From NCBI RefSeq assembly GCF_049959315.1, contig NZ_CP188201.1: a stretch of 64,000 bases of DNA; one strand, given 5' to 3'. This DNA comes from Serratia proteamaculans_D (GTDB taxonomy: Bacteria > Pseudomonadota > Gammaproteobacteria > Enterobacterales > Enterobacteriaceae). The notes beneath the pieces are model-generated. The model saw nothing but the letters and a program-made list of their open reading frames with translations, was not told the origin of the DNA and searched no databases. The position numbers and the translations under genes are program-made. Positions 50,131 to 59,926 of this stretch are shown piece after piece (the stretch's first letter is position 1; each line of letters begins with the position of its first letter).

Positions 50131-51138
50131 ATGTCAGCCAGCCAGACCTTTACCTTATTGCTGCACAAACAACGCCATCGAGATAAACGCCAACTGTTAC
50201 TGCTAACGCTGGGTGTTGCCGTGGCATTTGTTTTCAGCCTCAGTGCGGGCGACGTTTGGCTTTGGCCCTCACAGTGGGCGGGTGAAGCCGCGCAGCTGTT
50301 TGTCTGGCAATTACGCCTGCCGCGTGCGCTGGCCGTGATGTTGGTGGGGGCCAGCCTGGCGGTGGCCGGGGCGGTAATGCAGTCGCTGTTTGAAAATCCG
50401 CTGGCCGAACCGGGTTTGCTGGGCGTCGCCAACGGGGCGGGGGTGGCTTTGGTGCTAACGGTGCTGCTGGGCAATGGCTTGCTGCCGGTAGCGTTTATGA
50501 GCCTGAGCGCCATTGCCGGTGCGCTGATCATGACCTTTCTGTTGCTGAGCTTTGCCCGTCGAAAACGTCTGACCAATGCACGGCTGCTGTTGGTGGGGGT
50601 CGCCCTGGGCATTGTGTGTAGCGCGGTCATGACTTGGGCGGTGTATTTTAGTTCCAGCCTGGATCTGCGTCAGCTGATGTATTGGATGATGGGCGGTTTT
50701 GGCGGTGTCGACTGGCGGCAGAAATGGCTGGTGCTGGCATTATTACCGGTGCTGCTTTGGCTTTGTTGCCAGGGCAGGGCGCTAAACTTTATGGCGCTGG
50801 GCGAGGTACAGGCGCGTCAGCTCGGGCTTTCCCTGCATCTATGGCGTAATCTACTGGTGCTGGCCATTGGCTGGCTGGTGGGCGTCAGTGTGGCTTTGGC
50901 CGGGGTGATTGGTTTCGTCGGTCTGGTCATTCCGCACATGCTGCGTCTCAGTGGCCTGACCAATCAGCGATATTTATTGCCGGGCTGCGCACTGGCTGGT
51001 GCCGGTGTGTTGCTTGCGGCCGATGTGGTGGCGCGTATTACGCTGCTGTCGGCTGAATTACCCATCGGCGTGGTAACCGCCACGCTGGGGGCACCGCTAT
51101 TTATCTGGTTACTGACCCGGGTAAAAAGCTTAAGGTAG
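50131..51138 (+). CDS. btuC: Vitamin B12 ABC transporter permease BtuC
   Basis: This 335-residue FecCD-family permease has about 10 helices and imports cobalamin with BtuD and BtuF. Conserved parts: WQLRLPRALAVMLVGASLAVAGAVMQSLFENPLAEPGLLGVANGAGVALV, LMYWMMGGFGGVDW, LNFMALGEVQARQLGL and VGLVIPHMLRL. A hairpin GGCCGC-TTCA-GCGGCC (50095-50110) lies just before the ribosome site AGGGAA. Order ihfA-btuC-btuE-btuD is as in E. coli, though here two small genes lie between ihfA and btuC. Confidence 0.95.
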   Translation: MSASQTFTLLLHKQRHRDKRQLLLLTLGVAVAFVFSLSAGDVWLWPSQWAGEAAQLFVWQLRLPRALAVMLVGASLAVAGAVMQSLFENPLAEPGLLGVANGAGVALVLTVLLGNGLLPVAFMSLSAIAGALIMTFLLLSFARRKRLTNARLLLVGVALGIVCSAVMTWAVYFSSSLDLRQLMYWMMGGFGGVDWRQKWLVLALLPVLLWLCCQGRALNFMALGEVQARQLGLSLHLWRNLLVLAIGWLVGVSVALAGVIGFVGLVIPHMLRLSGLTNQRYLLPGCALAGAGVLLAADVVARITLLSAELPIGVVTATLGAPLFIWLLTRVKSLR

Positions 51139-51179
51139 TTTCTCTGTTCACCTGCAAGTAAAACAAGAGGATAAGCTCC

Positions 51180-51731
51180 ATGACTCAAGCGATTTATGAC
51201 ATTCCGCTCAACACTATCGAAAATCAATCCACCACGCTGGGCAAATATAAAGGCAGCGTGTTGCTGGTGGTTAATGTGGCTTCGGAATGCGGCCTGACCA
51301 AGCAATATGCCGGGCTGGAAGCCCTGTACGAAACCTACCGCGACCAGGGGTTTGAGGTATTGGGCTTCCCATCCAACGAGTTCCTCGGACAGGAGCCTGG
51401 CAGCAACGAAGAGATCCTGGCGTTTTGTCGTGGCACCTTTGGCGTTGAGTTCCCAATGTTTGCCAAGCTTGAAGTGAACAGCGAAAACCGCCATCCGCTG
51501 TACCAGGCACTGATTGCTGCCGAACCGCAGGCCGTGGCGCCGCAGGGCAGTGAATTCCTGGAGCGCATGAGCAGCAAAGGCCGGGCACCGAAGCAAACCG
51601 GGGACATTCTGTGGAATTTTGAGAAATTCCTGATCGGGCGTGATGGCAAGGTGATCCAACGTTTCTCCCCGGATATGACACCGGAAGATCCTGCGTTGGT
51701 GGCCGCCGTCAAACAGGCGTTGGCCAAGTAA
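51180..51731 (+). CDS. btuE: Glutathione/thioredoxin peroxidase BtuE
   Basis: This 183-residue thiol peroxidase has Cys37 in VNVASECGLTKQYAGLE, in place of selenocysteine, plus the family motif LGFPSNEFLGQEPGSNEEI and WNFEKFLIGRDGKVIQRF. It reduces peroxides; despite its place inside the btu operon it is not required for B12 uptake in E. coli. Confidence 0.95.
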   Translation: MTQAIYDIPLNTIENQSTTLGKYKGSVLLVVNVASECGLTKQYAGLEALYETYRDQGFEVLGFPSNEFLGQEPGSNEEILAFCRGTFGVEFPMFAKLEVNSENRHPLYQALIAAEPQAVAPQGSEFLERMSSKGRAPKQTGDILWNFEKFLIGRDGKVIQRFSPDMTPEDPALVAAVKQALAK

Positions 51732-51756
51732 TATAAAGAAGGAGCGATAATTCATA

Positions 51757-52512
51757 ATGCTGCAACTCAGTCAGGTTGGGGTAGAAGGGCGTCTGGCCCC
51801 ATTTTCAGCACAGGTCGATGCTGGGTTGCAGTTTCACCTTATTGGTCCGAACGGAGCCGGCAAAAGCACACTGCTGGCTTGCCTGGCGGGCATACTGCCC
51901 GGCACGGGCGAGATCCGGCTGGCAGACCAGCCGCTGGCGGGTTATCAGGGCCATGAACTGGCTCTGCGCCGTGCTTATTTAAGCCAACAGCAGCCGCCAG
52001 TGGCGCTGATGCCGGTATTCCAGTATCTGGAACTGCACCGGCCTGCAGGTAGCTCGGAACAGGCGCTCGAGAGCACTATTGTTTATCTGTGCCAGCGTTT
52101 AAAACTGATGGACAAGCTGCCGCGCATGCTGACTCAGTTGTCCGGCGGTGAATGGCAGCGGGTGCGGCTGGCCGCGGTATTGATACAGGTATGGCCGACG
52201 GTCAATCCTCATAGCCAACTGCTGCTGCTGGATGAACCGACCAATAGCCTGGACGTGGCGCAAAAAGTAGCGTTGGATCGGTTACTGCGGGAGTTTTGTC
52301 AGAGTGGGCGCAGCGCGTTGGTTTGCGCGCACGACCTTAATCATACCTTGCAGCAGGCCGATCGAGTCTGGTTGCTGCATGCCGGGCGTCTTGTCGCACA
52401 GGGAACCACGCGTGAAGTGATGGAACCGGTACTGCTTTCACAGATCTATGACGTGGATTTTCACCTGCAGGCGGTAGGCGATCAACGCTGGATTATGACC
52501 AGGACGGCATAA
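51757..52512 (+). CDS. btuD: Vitamin B12 ABC transporter ATPase BtuD
   Basis: This 251-residue ABC ATPase energises BtuC. Walker A is GPNGAGKSTLL, signature LSGGEWQRVRLAAVL, Walker B QLLLLDEPTNSLD, and switch His in ALVCAHDLNHTL. It starts 25 bases after btuE. Confidence 0.95.
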   Translation: MLQLSQVGVEGRLAPFSAQVDAGLQFHLIGPNGAGKSTLLACLAGILPGTGEIRLADQPLAGYQGHELALRRAYLSQQQPPVALMPVFQYLELHRPAGSSEQALESTIVYLCQRLKLMDKLPRMLTQLSGGEWQRVRLAAVLIQVWPTVNPHSQLLLLDEPTNSLDVAQKVALDRLLREFCQSGRSALVCAHDLNHTLQQADRVWLLHAGRLVAQGTTREVMEPVLLSQIYDVDFHLQAVGDQRWIMTRTA

Positions 52513-52565
52513 TGCGTTAGTGCATTGAAAATGCGACTTAAACGAAAAATAAACGGACCTGATAT

Positions 52566-52594
52566 AAATAGCCGGGTAACGACCGGCTTTATTT
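52566..52594 (+). terminator. Terminator after btuD
   Basis: AAATAGCCGG and CCGGCTTTATTT form a stem around GTAACGA, ending in T-rich DNA about 54 bases after btuD; it separates btu from arn. Confidence 0.7.
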
Positions 52595-52776
52595 CCCTTT
52601 GGCTCCGAAAAATACCTCATCAATCTTGAAAACCGTCGCTGACGTGCTACGATGATTAAGTTCAAACAAAATAATTAAATAATTACATGTAACTATAACT
52701 AATTGATTATCAAATCAATTTAATTTAATGATGATGGCCCCCGCAGATCAGATAGTTAGCTGATAATAAATCGCAT

Positions 52777-52793
52777 CTTAAGGTTTAGTTAAG
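52777..52793 (+). promoter_or_regulatory. PmrA box upstream of arnB
   Basis: CTTAAG-GTTTA-GTTAAG fits the PmrA (BasR) box of two YTTAAK hexamers five bases apart, with one mismatch. TACATT at 52803-52808 could be the -10 hexamer. PmrA controls arn in relatives. A PhoP-like direct repeat GTTTA-N6-GTTAA follows at 52844-52859. Confidence 0.7.
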
Positions 52794-52843
52794 CTTGCGG
52801 CCGTACATTGGCAGTTAATCCACCAGGAACGATTCTCTCTGGC

Positions 52844-52859
52844 GTTTAATATTCGTTAA
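52844..52859 (+). promoter_or_regulatory. Possible PhoP box in the arn leader
   Basis: GTTTA-ATATTC-GTTAA is close to the PhoP consensus GTTTA-N6-GTTTA. It lies 53 bases before the arnB ATG, downstream of the PmrA-type site, so its role is uncertain. The rest of the 400-base gap 52513-52912 shows no gene. Confidence 0.4.
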
Positions 52860-52912
52860 ATAAAAGAGATCTACAGTGTCATTAAAGCAGTTTGATACGT
52901 TTGGGGTTAACT

Positions 52913-54067
52913 ATGGATCAATTTTTACCTTTCTCACGCCCGGCGATTGGCGATGAAGAGATCGCGGCGGTAGAAAAGGTATTGCGCTCAGGCTGGATCA
53001 CCACCGGGCCGCAAAATCAGCAGTTGGAAAGTGAGTTCTGTGCCACCTTCGGCTGTAAACACGCCATCGCCGTCTGTTCCGCTACTGCGGGTATGCATAT
53101 CACCCTGATGGCATTGAACATTGGCCCGGGTGACGAAGTCATCACCCCCTCCCAGACCTGGGTTTCTACCCTCAACATGATTGAATTGCTCGGCGCGACG
53201 CCGGTGATGATTGACGTTGACCGCGATACGCTGATGGTCAGCGCCAGTGATGTTGAAGCTGCCATTACAACGAAAACCAAAGCCATTGTCCCGGTACACT
53301 ACGCCGGCGCACCGCTGCAGATGGATGCATTGCGCGAGGTGGCTAAACGTCACAACCTTCCCCTGATTGAAGACGCCGCTCATGCGGTGGGCGCCCGTTA
53401 TAACGGTGAATGGGTGGGGGCGCGCGGCACGGCAATATTCTCATTCCACGCGATTAAAAACCTGACCTGTGCCGAAGGCGGCCTGATCGCCACCGACGAC
53501 GACGAATTGGCAGATCGCCTGCGCTGTCTGAAGTTCCACGGCCTGGCCGTTGATGCTTTTGATCGCCAGCAGCTGGGGCGCAAGCCGCAGGCCGAAGTGG
53601 TCGAACCTGGTTACAAATACAATCTTTCCGATATCCACGCGGCTATCGCCGTGGTGCAGCTGGCCCGCTTGCCGCAGCTTAATGCTCGCCGTAAGGCGCT
53701 GGCACAGCGTTACCTCACCGCTCTGGAAGGTTCGCCTTTCCTGCCGTTGGGATTACCTGATTATCCACACGACCATGCCTGGCATCTGTTTATGGTGCGG
53801 GTTGACGCTGAACGCTGCGGTATCGATCGCGATCAGTTGATGGAACGCCTGAAAGAAGTGGGTATCGGTACTGGTCTGCATTTCCGCGCCGCCCATACCC
53901 AGAAGTTTTATCGTGATCGCTATCCGCAGCTTTCCTTGCCCAATACTGAATGGAACTCGGCACGCCTGTGCACCTTGCCGCTATTCCCTGATATGACCGA
54001 CGCCGATGTTGATCGCGTGGTTAAAGCCTTGTCTTCTGTTGTGGAGTCGTTACGTGTCTCGCGTTGA
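52913..54067 (+). CDS. arnB: UDP-Ara4O aminotransferase ArnB
   Basis: ArnB is a PLP enzyme making UDP-4-amino-4-deoxy-L-arabinose from the 4-keto sugar with glutamate. The 384-residue protein has LRSGWITTGPQNQQLE, the PLP loop and the Schiff-base Lys in FSFHAIKNLTCAEGG, and GTGLHFRAAHTQKFY near the end. ATG 52913 (GGGG upstream) gives the usual N terminus MDQFLPFSRPAIGDEE. Its 3' end overlaps arnC by 14 bases. Confidence 0.96.
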   Translation: MDQFLPFSRPAIGDEEIAAVEKVLRSGWITTGPQNQQLESEFCATFGCKHAIAVCSATAGMHITLMALNIGPGDEVITPSQTWVSTLNMIELLGATPVMIDVDRDTLMVSASDVEAAITTKTKAIVPVHYAGAPLQMDALREVAKRHNLPLIEDAAHAVGARYNGEWVGARGTAIFSFHAIKNLTCAEGGLIATDDDELADRLRCLKFHGLAVDAFDRQQLGRKPQAEVVEPGYKYNLSDIHAAIAVVQLARLPQLNARRKALAQRYLTALEGSPFLPLGLPDYPHDHAWHLFMVRVDAERCGIDRDQLMERLKEVGIGTGLHFRAAHTQKFYRDRYPQLSLPNTEWNSARLCTLPLFPDMTDADVDRVVKALSSVVESLRVSR

Positions 54068-55034
54068 ACCGATAAAAAAAGTTTCGGTGGTGATCCCGGT
54101 CTATAACGAGCAGGAAAGTTTGCCTGCCTTGCTCGAACGTACCACCGCCGCCTGTAAACAACTGACCCAACCTTACGAAATTATCCTGGTCGATGACGGC
54201 AGCAGCGACAATTCTGCCGATATGCTGACCGCCGCGGCCGAACAGCCGGGCAGCTGTGTGATTGCCGTATTGCTCAACCGTAATTATGGTCAACATTCGG
54301 CCATCATGGCCGGCTTCAATCAGGTCAGTGGCGATCTGGTGATTACGCTGGATGCCGATTTGCAAAACCCGCCGGAAGAGATCCCGCGTCTGGTAAAAGT
54401 GGCGGAAGAAGGTTACGACGTGGTGGGCACTGTGCGTGCCAACCGTCAGGATTCCTGGTTCCGCAAAAGCGCTTCGCGCATCATCAATATGATGATCCAA
54501 CGTGCCACCGGTAAATCGATGGGGGATTACGGCTGCATGTTGCGCGCCTATCGCCGCCATATTATCGAGGCGATGTTGAACTGCCACGAGCGCAGTACCT
54601 TTATCCCCATTCTGGCGAATACCTTTGCCCGCCGCACCACTGAAATTGAAGTGCTGCATGCCGAGCGCGAGTTTGGCGATTCCAAATACAGCCTGATGAA
54701 GCTGATTAACCTGATGTACGACCTGATCACCTGCCTGACCACGACACCGCTGCGTTTGCTCAGCGTGGTGGGCAGTGTGGTGGCGCTGTCAGGTTTTGTG
54801 CTGGCGGTGCTGTTGATCGCCCTGCGTTTGATTATGGGGCCTGAATGGTCGGGCGGCGGGGTGTTCACCCTGTTTGCCGTGTTATTTACCTTTATCGGCG
54901 CCCAGTTTGTCGGCATGGGCCTGCTGGGAGAGTACATCGGTCGCATCTATACCGACGTTCGTGCTCGTCCACGTTATTTTGTTCAGAAAGTGGTCGGTGA
55001 GCAGCCGAACCACAATACTCAGGAAGAAGAATAA
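54054..55034 (+). CDS. arnC: Undecaprenyl-phosphate 4-deoxy-4-formamido-L-arabinose transferase ArnC
   Basis: This 326-residue family 2 glycosyltransferase attaches formyl-Ara4N to undecaprenyl phosphate at the inner membrane. Motifs: VVIPVYNEQESLP, DDGSSDNSADML, DADLQNPPEEIP; two C-terminal membrane helices (about 235-258 and 268-295). The start is GTG 54054 inside arnB, with GGAG upstream; this gives VSRVEPIKKVSVVIP, aligned with E. coli ArnC (322 residues). It overlaps arnA by one base (TAATG). Confidence 0.95.
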   Translation: MSRVEPIKKVSVVIPVYNEQESLPALLERTTAACKQLTQPYEIILVDDGSSDNSADMLTAAAEQPGSCVIAVLLNRNYGQHSAIMAGFNQVSGDLVITLDADLQNPPEEIPRLVKVAEEGYDVVGTVRANRQDSWFRKSASRIINMMIQRATGKSMGDYGCMLRAYRRHIIEAMLNCHERSTFIPILANTFARRTTEIEVLHAEREFGDSKYSLMKLINLMYDLITCLTTTPLRLLSVVGSVVALSGFVLAVLLIALRLIMGPEWSGGGVFTLFAVLFTFIGAQFVGMGLLGEYIGRIYTDVRARPRYFVQKVVGEQPNHNTQEEE

Positions 55035-57016
55035 TGAAAGCTATCGTATTTGCTTACCATGATATTGGCTGCGCGGGTCTGAAAGCGCTGACTGACGCGG
55101 GCTATGATGTTCAGGCGGTATTCACCCATACCGACGATCCTGGTGAGAACAATTTTTTCTCCTCCGTTGCCCGTTTGGGTGCCGAATTGGAGTTGCCGGT
55201 TTATGCGCCGGAAGACGTTAACCACCCGCTGTGGATCGAACGTATCCGCGAGATGCAGCCTGAGATTATTTTCTCATTCTATTACCGCAATATGCTGAGC
55301 GAAGAGCTGCTGTCACTGGCGCCAAAAGGCGGCTTCAATCTGCATGGCTCACTGCTGCCGCATTACCGTGGTCGCGCACCGGTAAACTGGGCGCTGGTCA
55401 ATGGTGAAACCGAAACCGGTGCCACGCTGCACAAAATGGTTAAGCGTCCGGATGCCGGTGATATTGTTGGCCAGCACAAAGTGGCGATTGCCGCTGACGA
55501 TACCGCGCTGACCCTGCACAAAAAAGTGCTGGAAGCGGCACAGGCGCTGCTGAAAGAACAACTGCCGAAGCTGAAAAACGGCACTGCCTCATTCACCAGG
55601 CAAAACGAAGCCGAAGCCAGCTATTTTGGTCGTCGCACTGCGGCAGATGGTGAAATTCTGTGGCATAAGTCCGCGCAGGAAATCAACAACCTGGTTCGCG
55701 CCGTGACCGAACCTTACCCTGGTGCTTTCAGCTATCTTGGCCAGCGTAAACTGATTGTCTGGCGTGCCCGCGTGCTGGATACCCAGCACGACAAGCAACC
55801 GGGTACCGTGCTCAGTACCTCTCCGCTGATCATTGCCTGCGGTGAAGGCGCGCTGGAAATTGTGGCCGGCCAAAACGATGTCGGTTTGTACGTGCAAGGC
55901 AGCCGTTTGGCGCAAGAAATGGGTATCGTCACCGACGTGCGCCTGGCCGCCAAGCCAAACGCAGTGATGAAACGCAGAACCCGCGTGCTGATCCTTGGCG
56001 TGAACGGCTTTATCGGTAACCACCTGACCGAACGCCTGCTGCGCGATGATCGCTACGATATCTATGGTATGGATATCGGTTCTGACGCCATCAGCCGTTT
56101 CCTGGATAACCCGCGTTTCCACTTTGTGGAAGGGGATATCAGCATCCACTCCGAGTGGATCGAGTACCACATCAAAAAATGTGACGTGATCCTGCCGCTG
56201 GTGGCGATTGCCACACCGATTGAATACACCCGCAACCCACTGCGCGTATTCGAACTGGATTTCGAAGAAAACCTGAAAATCGTCCGTGACTGCGTGAAAT
56301 ACAACAAGCGCATTATCTTCCCGTCCACCTCCGAGGTGTACGGCATGTGTGACGACAAGGAATTCGACGAAGACCACTCACGCCTGATTGTCGGCCCGAT
56401 CAACAAACAGCGCTGGATTTACTCGGTATCCAAGCAGTTGCTGGATCGAGTGATCTGGGCCTACGGTGCCAAAGAAGGCTTGAAGTTCACGCTGTTCCGT
56501 CCGTTTAACTGGATGGGCCCACGTCTGGATAACCTGGATGCCGCACGTATCGGTTCTTCCCGTGCCATTACCCAGCTGATCCTCAACCTGGTGGAAGGCT
56601 CGCCAATTAAATTGATGGACGGCGGGGCGCAAAAACGTTGCTTCACCGACATCAATGACGGTATCGAAGCGTTGTTCCGCATTATCGAAAACCGTGATGG
56701 CCTGTGCGATGGCCAGATCGTCAACATCGGTAACCCGACCAACGAAGCCAGCATCCGTGAGTTGGCAGAAATGCTGCTCGAAAGCTTCAATAACCATCCG
56801 CTGCGCGATCGTTTCCCGCCGTTTGCCGGCTTCAAGGACGTTGAAAGCAGCAGCTATTACGGTAAAGGTTATCAGGACGTCGAGCACCGCACGCCGAGCA
56901 TCAAGAATGCCCGCCGCTTGCTGGATTGGCAGCCAACCATCGCCATGCAGCAAACCGTCGCTGATACGTTGGATTACTTCCTGCGTACTACCGTTCAGGA
57001 AGGTGACGGTGCATGA
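55034..57016 (+). CDS. arnA: Bifunctional UDP-glucuronate decarboxylase / UDP-Ara4N formyltransferase ArnA
   Basis: ArnA is a 660-residue two-domain enzyme. The N-terminal domain (1-300) is a formyltransferase with NLHGSLLPHYRGRAPVNWAL and PDAGDIVGQH. The C-terminal domain (about 315-660) is an NAD-dependent SDR with GVNGFIGNHL, and the Tyr-Lys pair in YSVSKQLLDRVIWAYG. The two activities frame the ArnB step of the pathway. The 3' end overlaps arnD by 4 bases. Confidence 0.97.
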   Translation: MKAIVFAYHDIGCAGLKALTDAGYDVQAVFTHTDDPGENNFFSSVARLGAELELPVYAPEDVNHPLWIERIREMQPEIIFSFYYRNMLSEELLSLAPKGGFNLHGSLLPHYRGRAPVNWALVNGETETGATLHKMVKRPDAGDIVGQHKVAIAADDTALTLHKKVLEAAQALLKEQLPKLKNGTASFTRQNEAEASYFGRRTAADGEILWHKSAQEINNLVRAVTEPYPGAFSYLGQRKLIVWRARVLDTQHDKQPGTVLSTSPLIIACGEGALEIVAGQNDVGLYVQGSRLAQEMGIVTDVRLAAKPNAVMKRRTRVLILGVNGFIGNHLTERLLRDDRYDIYGMDIGSDAISRFLDNPRFHFVEGDISIHSEWIEYHIKKCDVILPLVAIATPIEYTRNPLRVFELDFEENLKIVRDCVKYNKRIIFPSTSEVYGMCDDKEFDEDHSRLIVGPINKQRWIYSVSKQLLDRVIWAYGAKEGLKFTLFRPFNWMGPRLDNLDAARIGSSRAITQLILNLVEGSPIKLMDGGAQKRCFTDINDGIEALFRIIENRDGLCDGQIVNIGNPTNEASIRELAEMLLESFNNHPLRDRFPPFAGFKDVESSSYYGKGYQDVEHRTPSIKNARRLLDWQPTIAMQQTVADTLDYFLRTTVQEGDGA

Positions 57017-57918
57017 AGAAAGTCGGTCTGCGAGTTGACGTAGATACCTTCAGCGGCACCCGGGAAGGGGTGCCGAAGTTGCTGGAGCTATTCGACAAAT
57101 ACAATATACAGGCCAGTTTTTTCTTCAGCGTTGGACCGGACAATATGGGGCGCCATCTGTGGCGCCTTTTGCGTCCGAAATTCCTGTGGAAAATGCTGCG
57201 CTCTAATGCTGCATCACTGTACGGCTGGGATATTTTGCTGGCAGGCACGGCCTGGCCGGGGCGTAATATTGCCCGTTCTCTGGGGCCGTTGATGAAATTG
57301 ACGGCACAGGCTGGACATGAAGTGGGGCTGCACGCCTGGGATCACCAGGGTTGGCAGGCCAAAGTTGGCCGCTGGTCAGAAGCGCAACTGATGCAGCAGG
57401 TTCAGCTCGGTGTAGATGCGCTGGCCAACAGTACCGGTCAGCCTGTCAAATGTTCGGCGGTTGCCGGTTGGCGTGCCGATACGCGGGTGCTGGAAGTGAA
57501 GCAGCGCTTTGGTTTTCACTACAACAGCGACTGCCGTGGCACCCATCCTTTCCGTCCGGTGTTAAGCGATGGTCGGTTGGGAACCGTACAGATCCCGGTC
57601 ACGTTGCCCACCTTTGATGAGGTGATTGGCAGCGAAGTCAGTATGGGCGACTTCAACGATTACATTCTGCGGGCGATTGAAAACGATCGCGGTGTGCCGG
57701 TGTATACCATTCATACCGAAGTGGAGGGCATGTCACAGGCCGCAATGTTTGAGCAGTTACTGCAGCGGGCGCAACGGCAGGGCATAGAATTCTGTCCGTT
57801 AAGCGCACTGTTGCCTCAAGATTTGGCGTCATTGCCATTGGGCCGCGTCGAGCGTGCTCCTTTCCCTGGCCGCGAAGGTTGGCTGGGTTGTCAAACCGAT
57901 GTGAAGGACGATTCATGA
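57013..57918 (+). CDS. arnD: 4-deoxy-4-formamido-L-arabinose-phosphoundecaprenol deformylase ArnD
   Basis: This 301-residue NodB-type polysaccharide deacetylase removes the formyl group after transfer to the lipid. Motifs: RVDVDTFSGTREGVP (metal-binding Asp) and VGLHAWDHQGWQAK (metal-binding His pair). The ATGA overlap with arnA and arnT shows tight coupling. Confidence 0.95.
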   Translation: MKKVGLRVDVDTFSGTREGVPKLLELFDKYNIQASFFFSVGPDNMGRHLWRLLRPKFLWKMLRSNAASLYGWDILLAGTAWPGRNIARSLGPLMKLTAQAGHEVGLHAWDHQGWQAKVGRWSEAQLMQQVQLGVDALANSTGQPVKCSAVAGWRADTRVLEVKQRFGFHYNSDCRGTHPFRPVLSDGRLGTVQIPVTLPTFDEVIGSEVSMGDFNDYILRAIENDRGVPVYTIHTEVEGMSQAAMFEQLLQRAQRQGIEFCPLSALLPQDLASLPLGRVERAPFPGREGWLGCQTDVKDDS

Positions 57919-59582
57919 AGGCGCTAAAAGGATCATGGGCCATTTTGTTGGCCATTTTTTTTGCTCTGGTTTACCTGATTCCTCTCAACGGTCGCCTGCT
58001 TTGGCAACCGGATGAAACCCGCTACGCCGAGATTAGCCGTGAAATGCTGCAACGCGGCGACTGGGTAGTGCCACATTTGCTTGGCCTGCGTTATTTTGAA
58101 AAACCGGTGGCCGGCTACTGGTTCAATAACATCAGCCAATGGTTGTTTGGCGATACCAACTTCGCGGTACGTTTCGGTTCGGTATTCAGTACCGGTATGA
58201 CGGCGTTGCTGGTCTTTGCACTGGCGATGTTGATGTGGCGCAATGCGCGCCGCGCCAGCCTGGCGACGTTGATTTTCCTGTCGATGGTTCTGGTGTTCAG
58301 TATCGGTACCTACAGCGTGTTGGACCCGATGATTTCCCTGTGGCTGGCCGCCGCGATGGTCAGTTATTATCTGACGCTGAAAGCGACCACGGCCAAAGGC
58401 AAGCTGGGCGGCTACGTGCTGTTGGGGCTGGCCTGCGGTATGGGCTTTATGACCAAGGGCTTCCTGGCACTGGCGGTGCCGGTGATCGCGGTGATCCCGA
58501 TTGTCATTCAACAACGGCGAATTAAAGATCTGTTGATCTACGGCCCAGTGTCTATCCTGGTGGCAGTGCTGTTGAGCTTGCCTTGGGCGCTGGCCATCGC
58601 ACAGCGTGAGCCGGATTTCTGGAACTACTTCTTCTGGGTGGAGCATATTCAACGTTTCGCTGAGGACAACGCGCAACATAAAGCCCCGTTCTGGTATTAC
58701 CTCCCGATTTTGATGGCGGCGGTGTTGCCCTGGTTGGCGCTGCTGCCGGGATCCTTGCTCAAGGGCTGGCGGGAACGCGTTCAGCGCCCGGAACTGTTCT
58801 TCCTGCTTAGCTGGGTGATGATGCCGTTGATCTTCTTCAGCATCGCCAAGGGCAAGCTGCCAACCTATATTCTGCCGTGCATGGCCCCCCTGGCATTGCT
58901 GATGGCGGCCTATGCCGAAGATTGCGTGGCGGCATTGCGCAGCAAGGTATTCAAGGTTAACGCCGTATTAAACGGATTGTTTGGCTTAATCGGCATCCTG
59001 GCGCTGGTGGTTCTGGGCTCCGGACTGTTACCCAAAGTGCATTTGTTTACCGCACAGGAGTGGCCGAAGATTGTTATCGGCATTATCGCCTTTGCCGGTT
59101 GGTTATTGTTTGCCGTAGTATCGGTGCGTAACAATGCGCAACGTTGGAGCTGGGCAGCGGCTTGTCCGTTACTGCTGTGCCTGTTGATTGGTTACGCCAT
59201 TCCGCAACAGGTGACTGACTCCAAGCTGCCGCAAAACTTTATCCGGGTGAATATGGCTGAATTAGGCCATAGCCGCTACGTGCTGACCGACAGCGTTGGC
59301 GTGGCGGCAGGTTTGGCCTGGGAGTTGAAGCGCAGCGATGTATTGATGTTTAACCAGAAGGGAGAGATTTCTTATGGTTTGGAATATCCGGATGCGCGCA
59401 GCCATTTCATCAGCGACAGTGATTTCCCGCAGTGGTTGGCGCAGGCGCGCAAGCAGGGGGATGTCTCACTGGTGTTGCAGTTATCGCGTGGAGAAAGCGT
59501 TGATCAGCAAAACCTGCCGAAAGCAGATAAGGTCGAGGTGATGAACCGCCTGGCGTTGTTCTGGTACCAACAGCAGCCATGA
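57915..59582 (+). CDS. arnT: Lipid A L-Ara4N transferase ArnT
   Basis: ArnT is a 555-residue GT83 inner-membrane enzyme that moves L-Ara4N from undecaprenyl phosphate to lipid A on the periplasmic side, lowering negative charge and polymyxin binding. About 12 helices; the first periplasmic loop has LLWQPDETRYAEISREML with the conserved Asp-Glu. ATG 57915 overlaps the arnD stop; an upstream ATG is inside arnD. Confidence 0.95.
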   Translation: MKALKGSWAILLAIFFALVYLIPLNGRLLWQPDETRYAEISREMLQRGDWVVPHLLGLRYFEKPVAGYWFNNISQWLFGDTNFAVRFGSVFSTGMTALLVFALAMLMWRNARRASLATLIFLSMVLVFSIGTYSVLDPMISLWLAAAMVSYYLTLKATTAKGKLGGYVLLGLACGMGFMTKGFLALAVPVIAVIPIVIQQRRIKDLLIYGPVSILVAVLLSLPWALAIAQREPDFWNYFFWVEHIQRFAEDNAQHKAPFWYYLPILMAAVLPWLALLPGSLLKGWRERVQRPELFFLLSWVMMPLIFFSIAKGKLPTYILPCMAPLALLMAAYAEDCVAALRSKVFKVNAVLNGLFGLIGILALVVLGSGLLPKVHLFTAQEWPKIVIGIIAFAGWLLFAVVSVRNNAQRWSWAAACPLLLCLLIGYAIPQQVTDSKLPQNFIRVNMAELGHSRYVLTDSVGVAAGLAWELKRSDVLMFNQKGEISYGLEYPDARSHFISDSDFPQWLAQARKQGDVSLVLQLSRGESVDQQNLPKADKVEVMNRLALFWYQQQP

Positions 59583-59926
59583 TAGTCGGCTATTTGTTGG
59601 TGGTCGTGGTCAGTCTGCTCACCTGTGGTGGGCAGCTGTGCCAGAAACAGGCCGCTCTGAGCTGGCAGTTACCTCCCGACGTCAGGCGGGGGGTAACGCT
59701 GCGCTGGCTGGCGCTGGCCGTTTTGCTGCTGGGGCTGGGCATGGCGGTGTGGCTTAACGTATTGCAACGTTTGCCGCTTAGCCTGGCTTATCCGACGCTC
59801 AGCCTGAATTTTGTACTGGTGACGCTGGCCGCCCGCTGGCTGTTTAATGAGCCCACTACCGCACGCCATTGGTACGGAGTGGCTTCAATCATGCTGGGGA
59901 TCCTGCTGATGAGTATCAATCCATGA
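59579..59926 (+). CDS. arnE: L-Ara4N-phosphoundecaprenol flippase subunit ArnE
   Basis: This 115-residue, four-helix SMR-like membrane protein pairs with ArnF to flip undecaprenyl-P-Ara4N outward. Conserved: CGGQLCQKQAALSW, LNVLQRLPLSLAYPTLSLNFVLV. It overlaps arnT and arnF by 4 bases each. Confidence 0.93.
   Translation: MIVGYLLVVVVSLLTCGGQLCQKQAALSWQLPPDVRRGVTLRWLALAVLLLGLGMAVWLNVLQRLPLSLAYPTLSLNFVLVTLAARWLFNEPTTARHWYGVASIMLGILLMSINP

Noticed and set aside
55589..56377. 262-codon frame opposite arnA
   Set aside because: Antisense shadow of arnA, low-complexity composition, no start signal.
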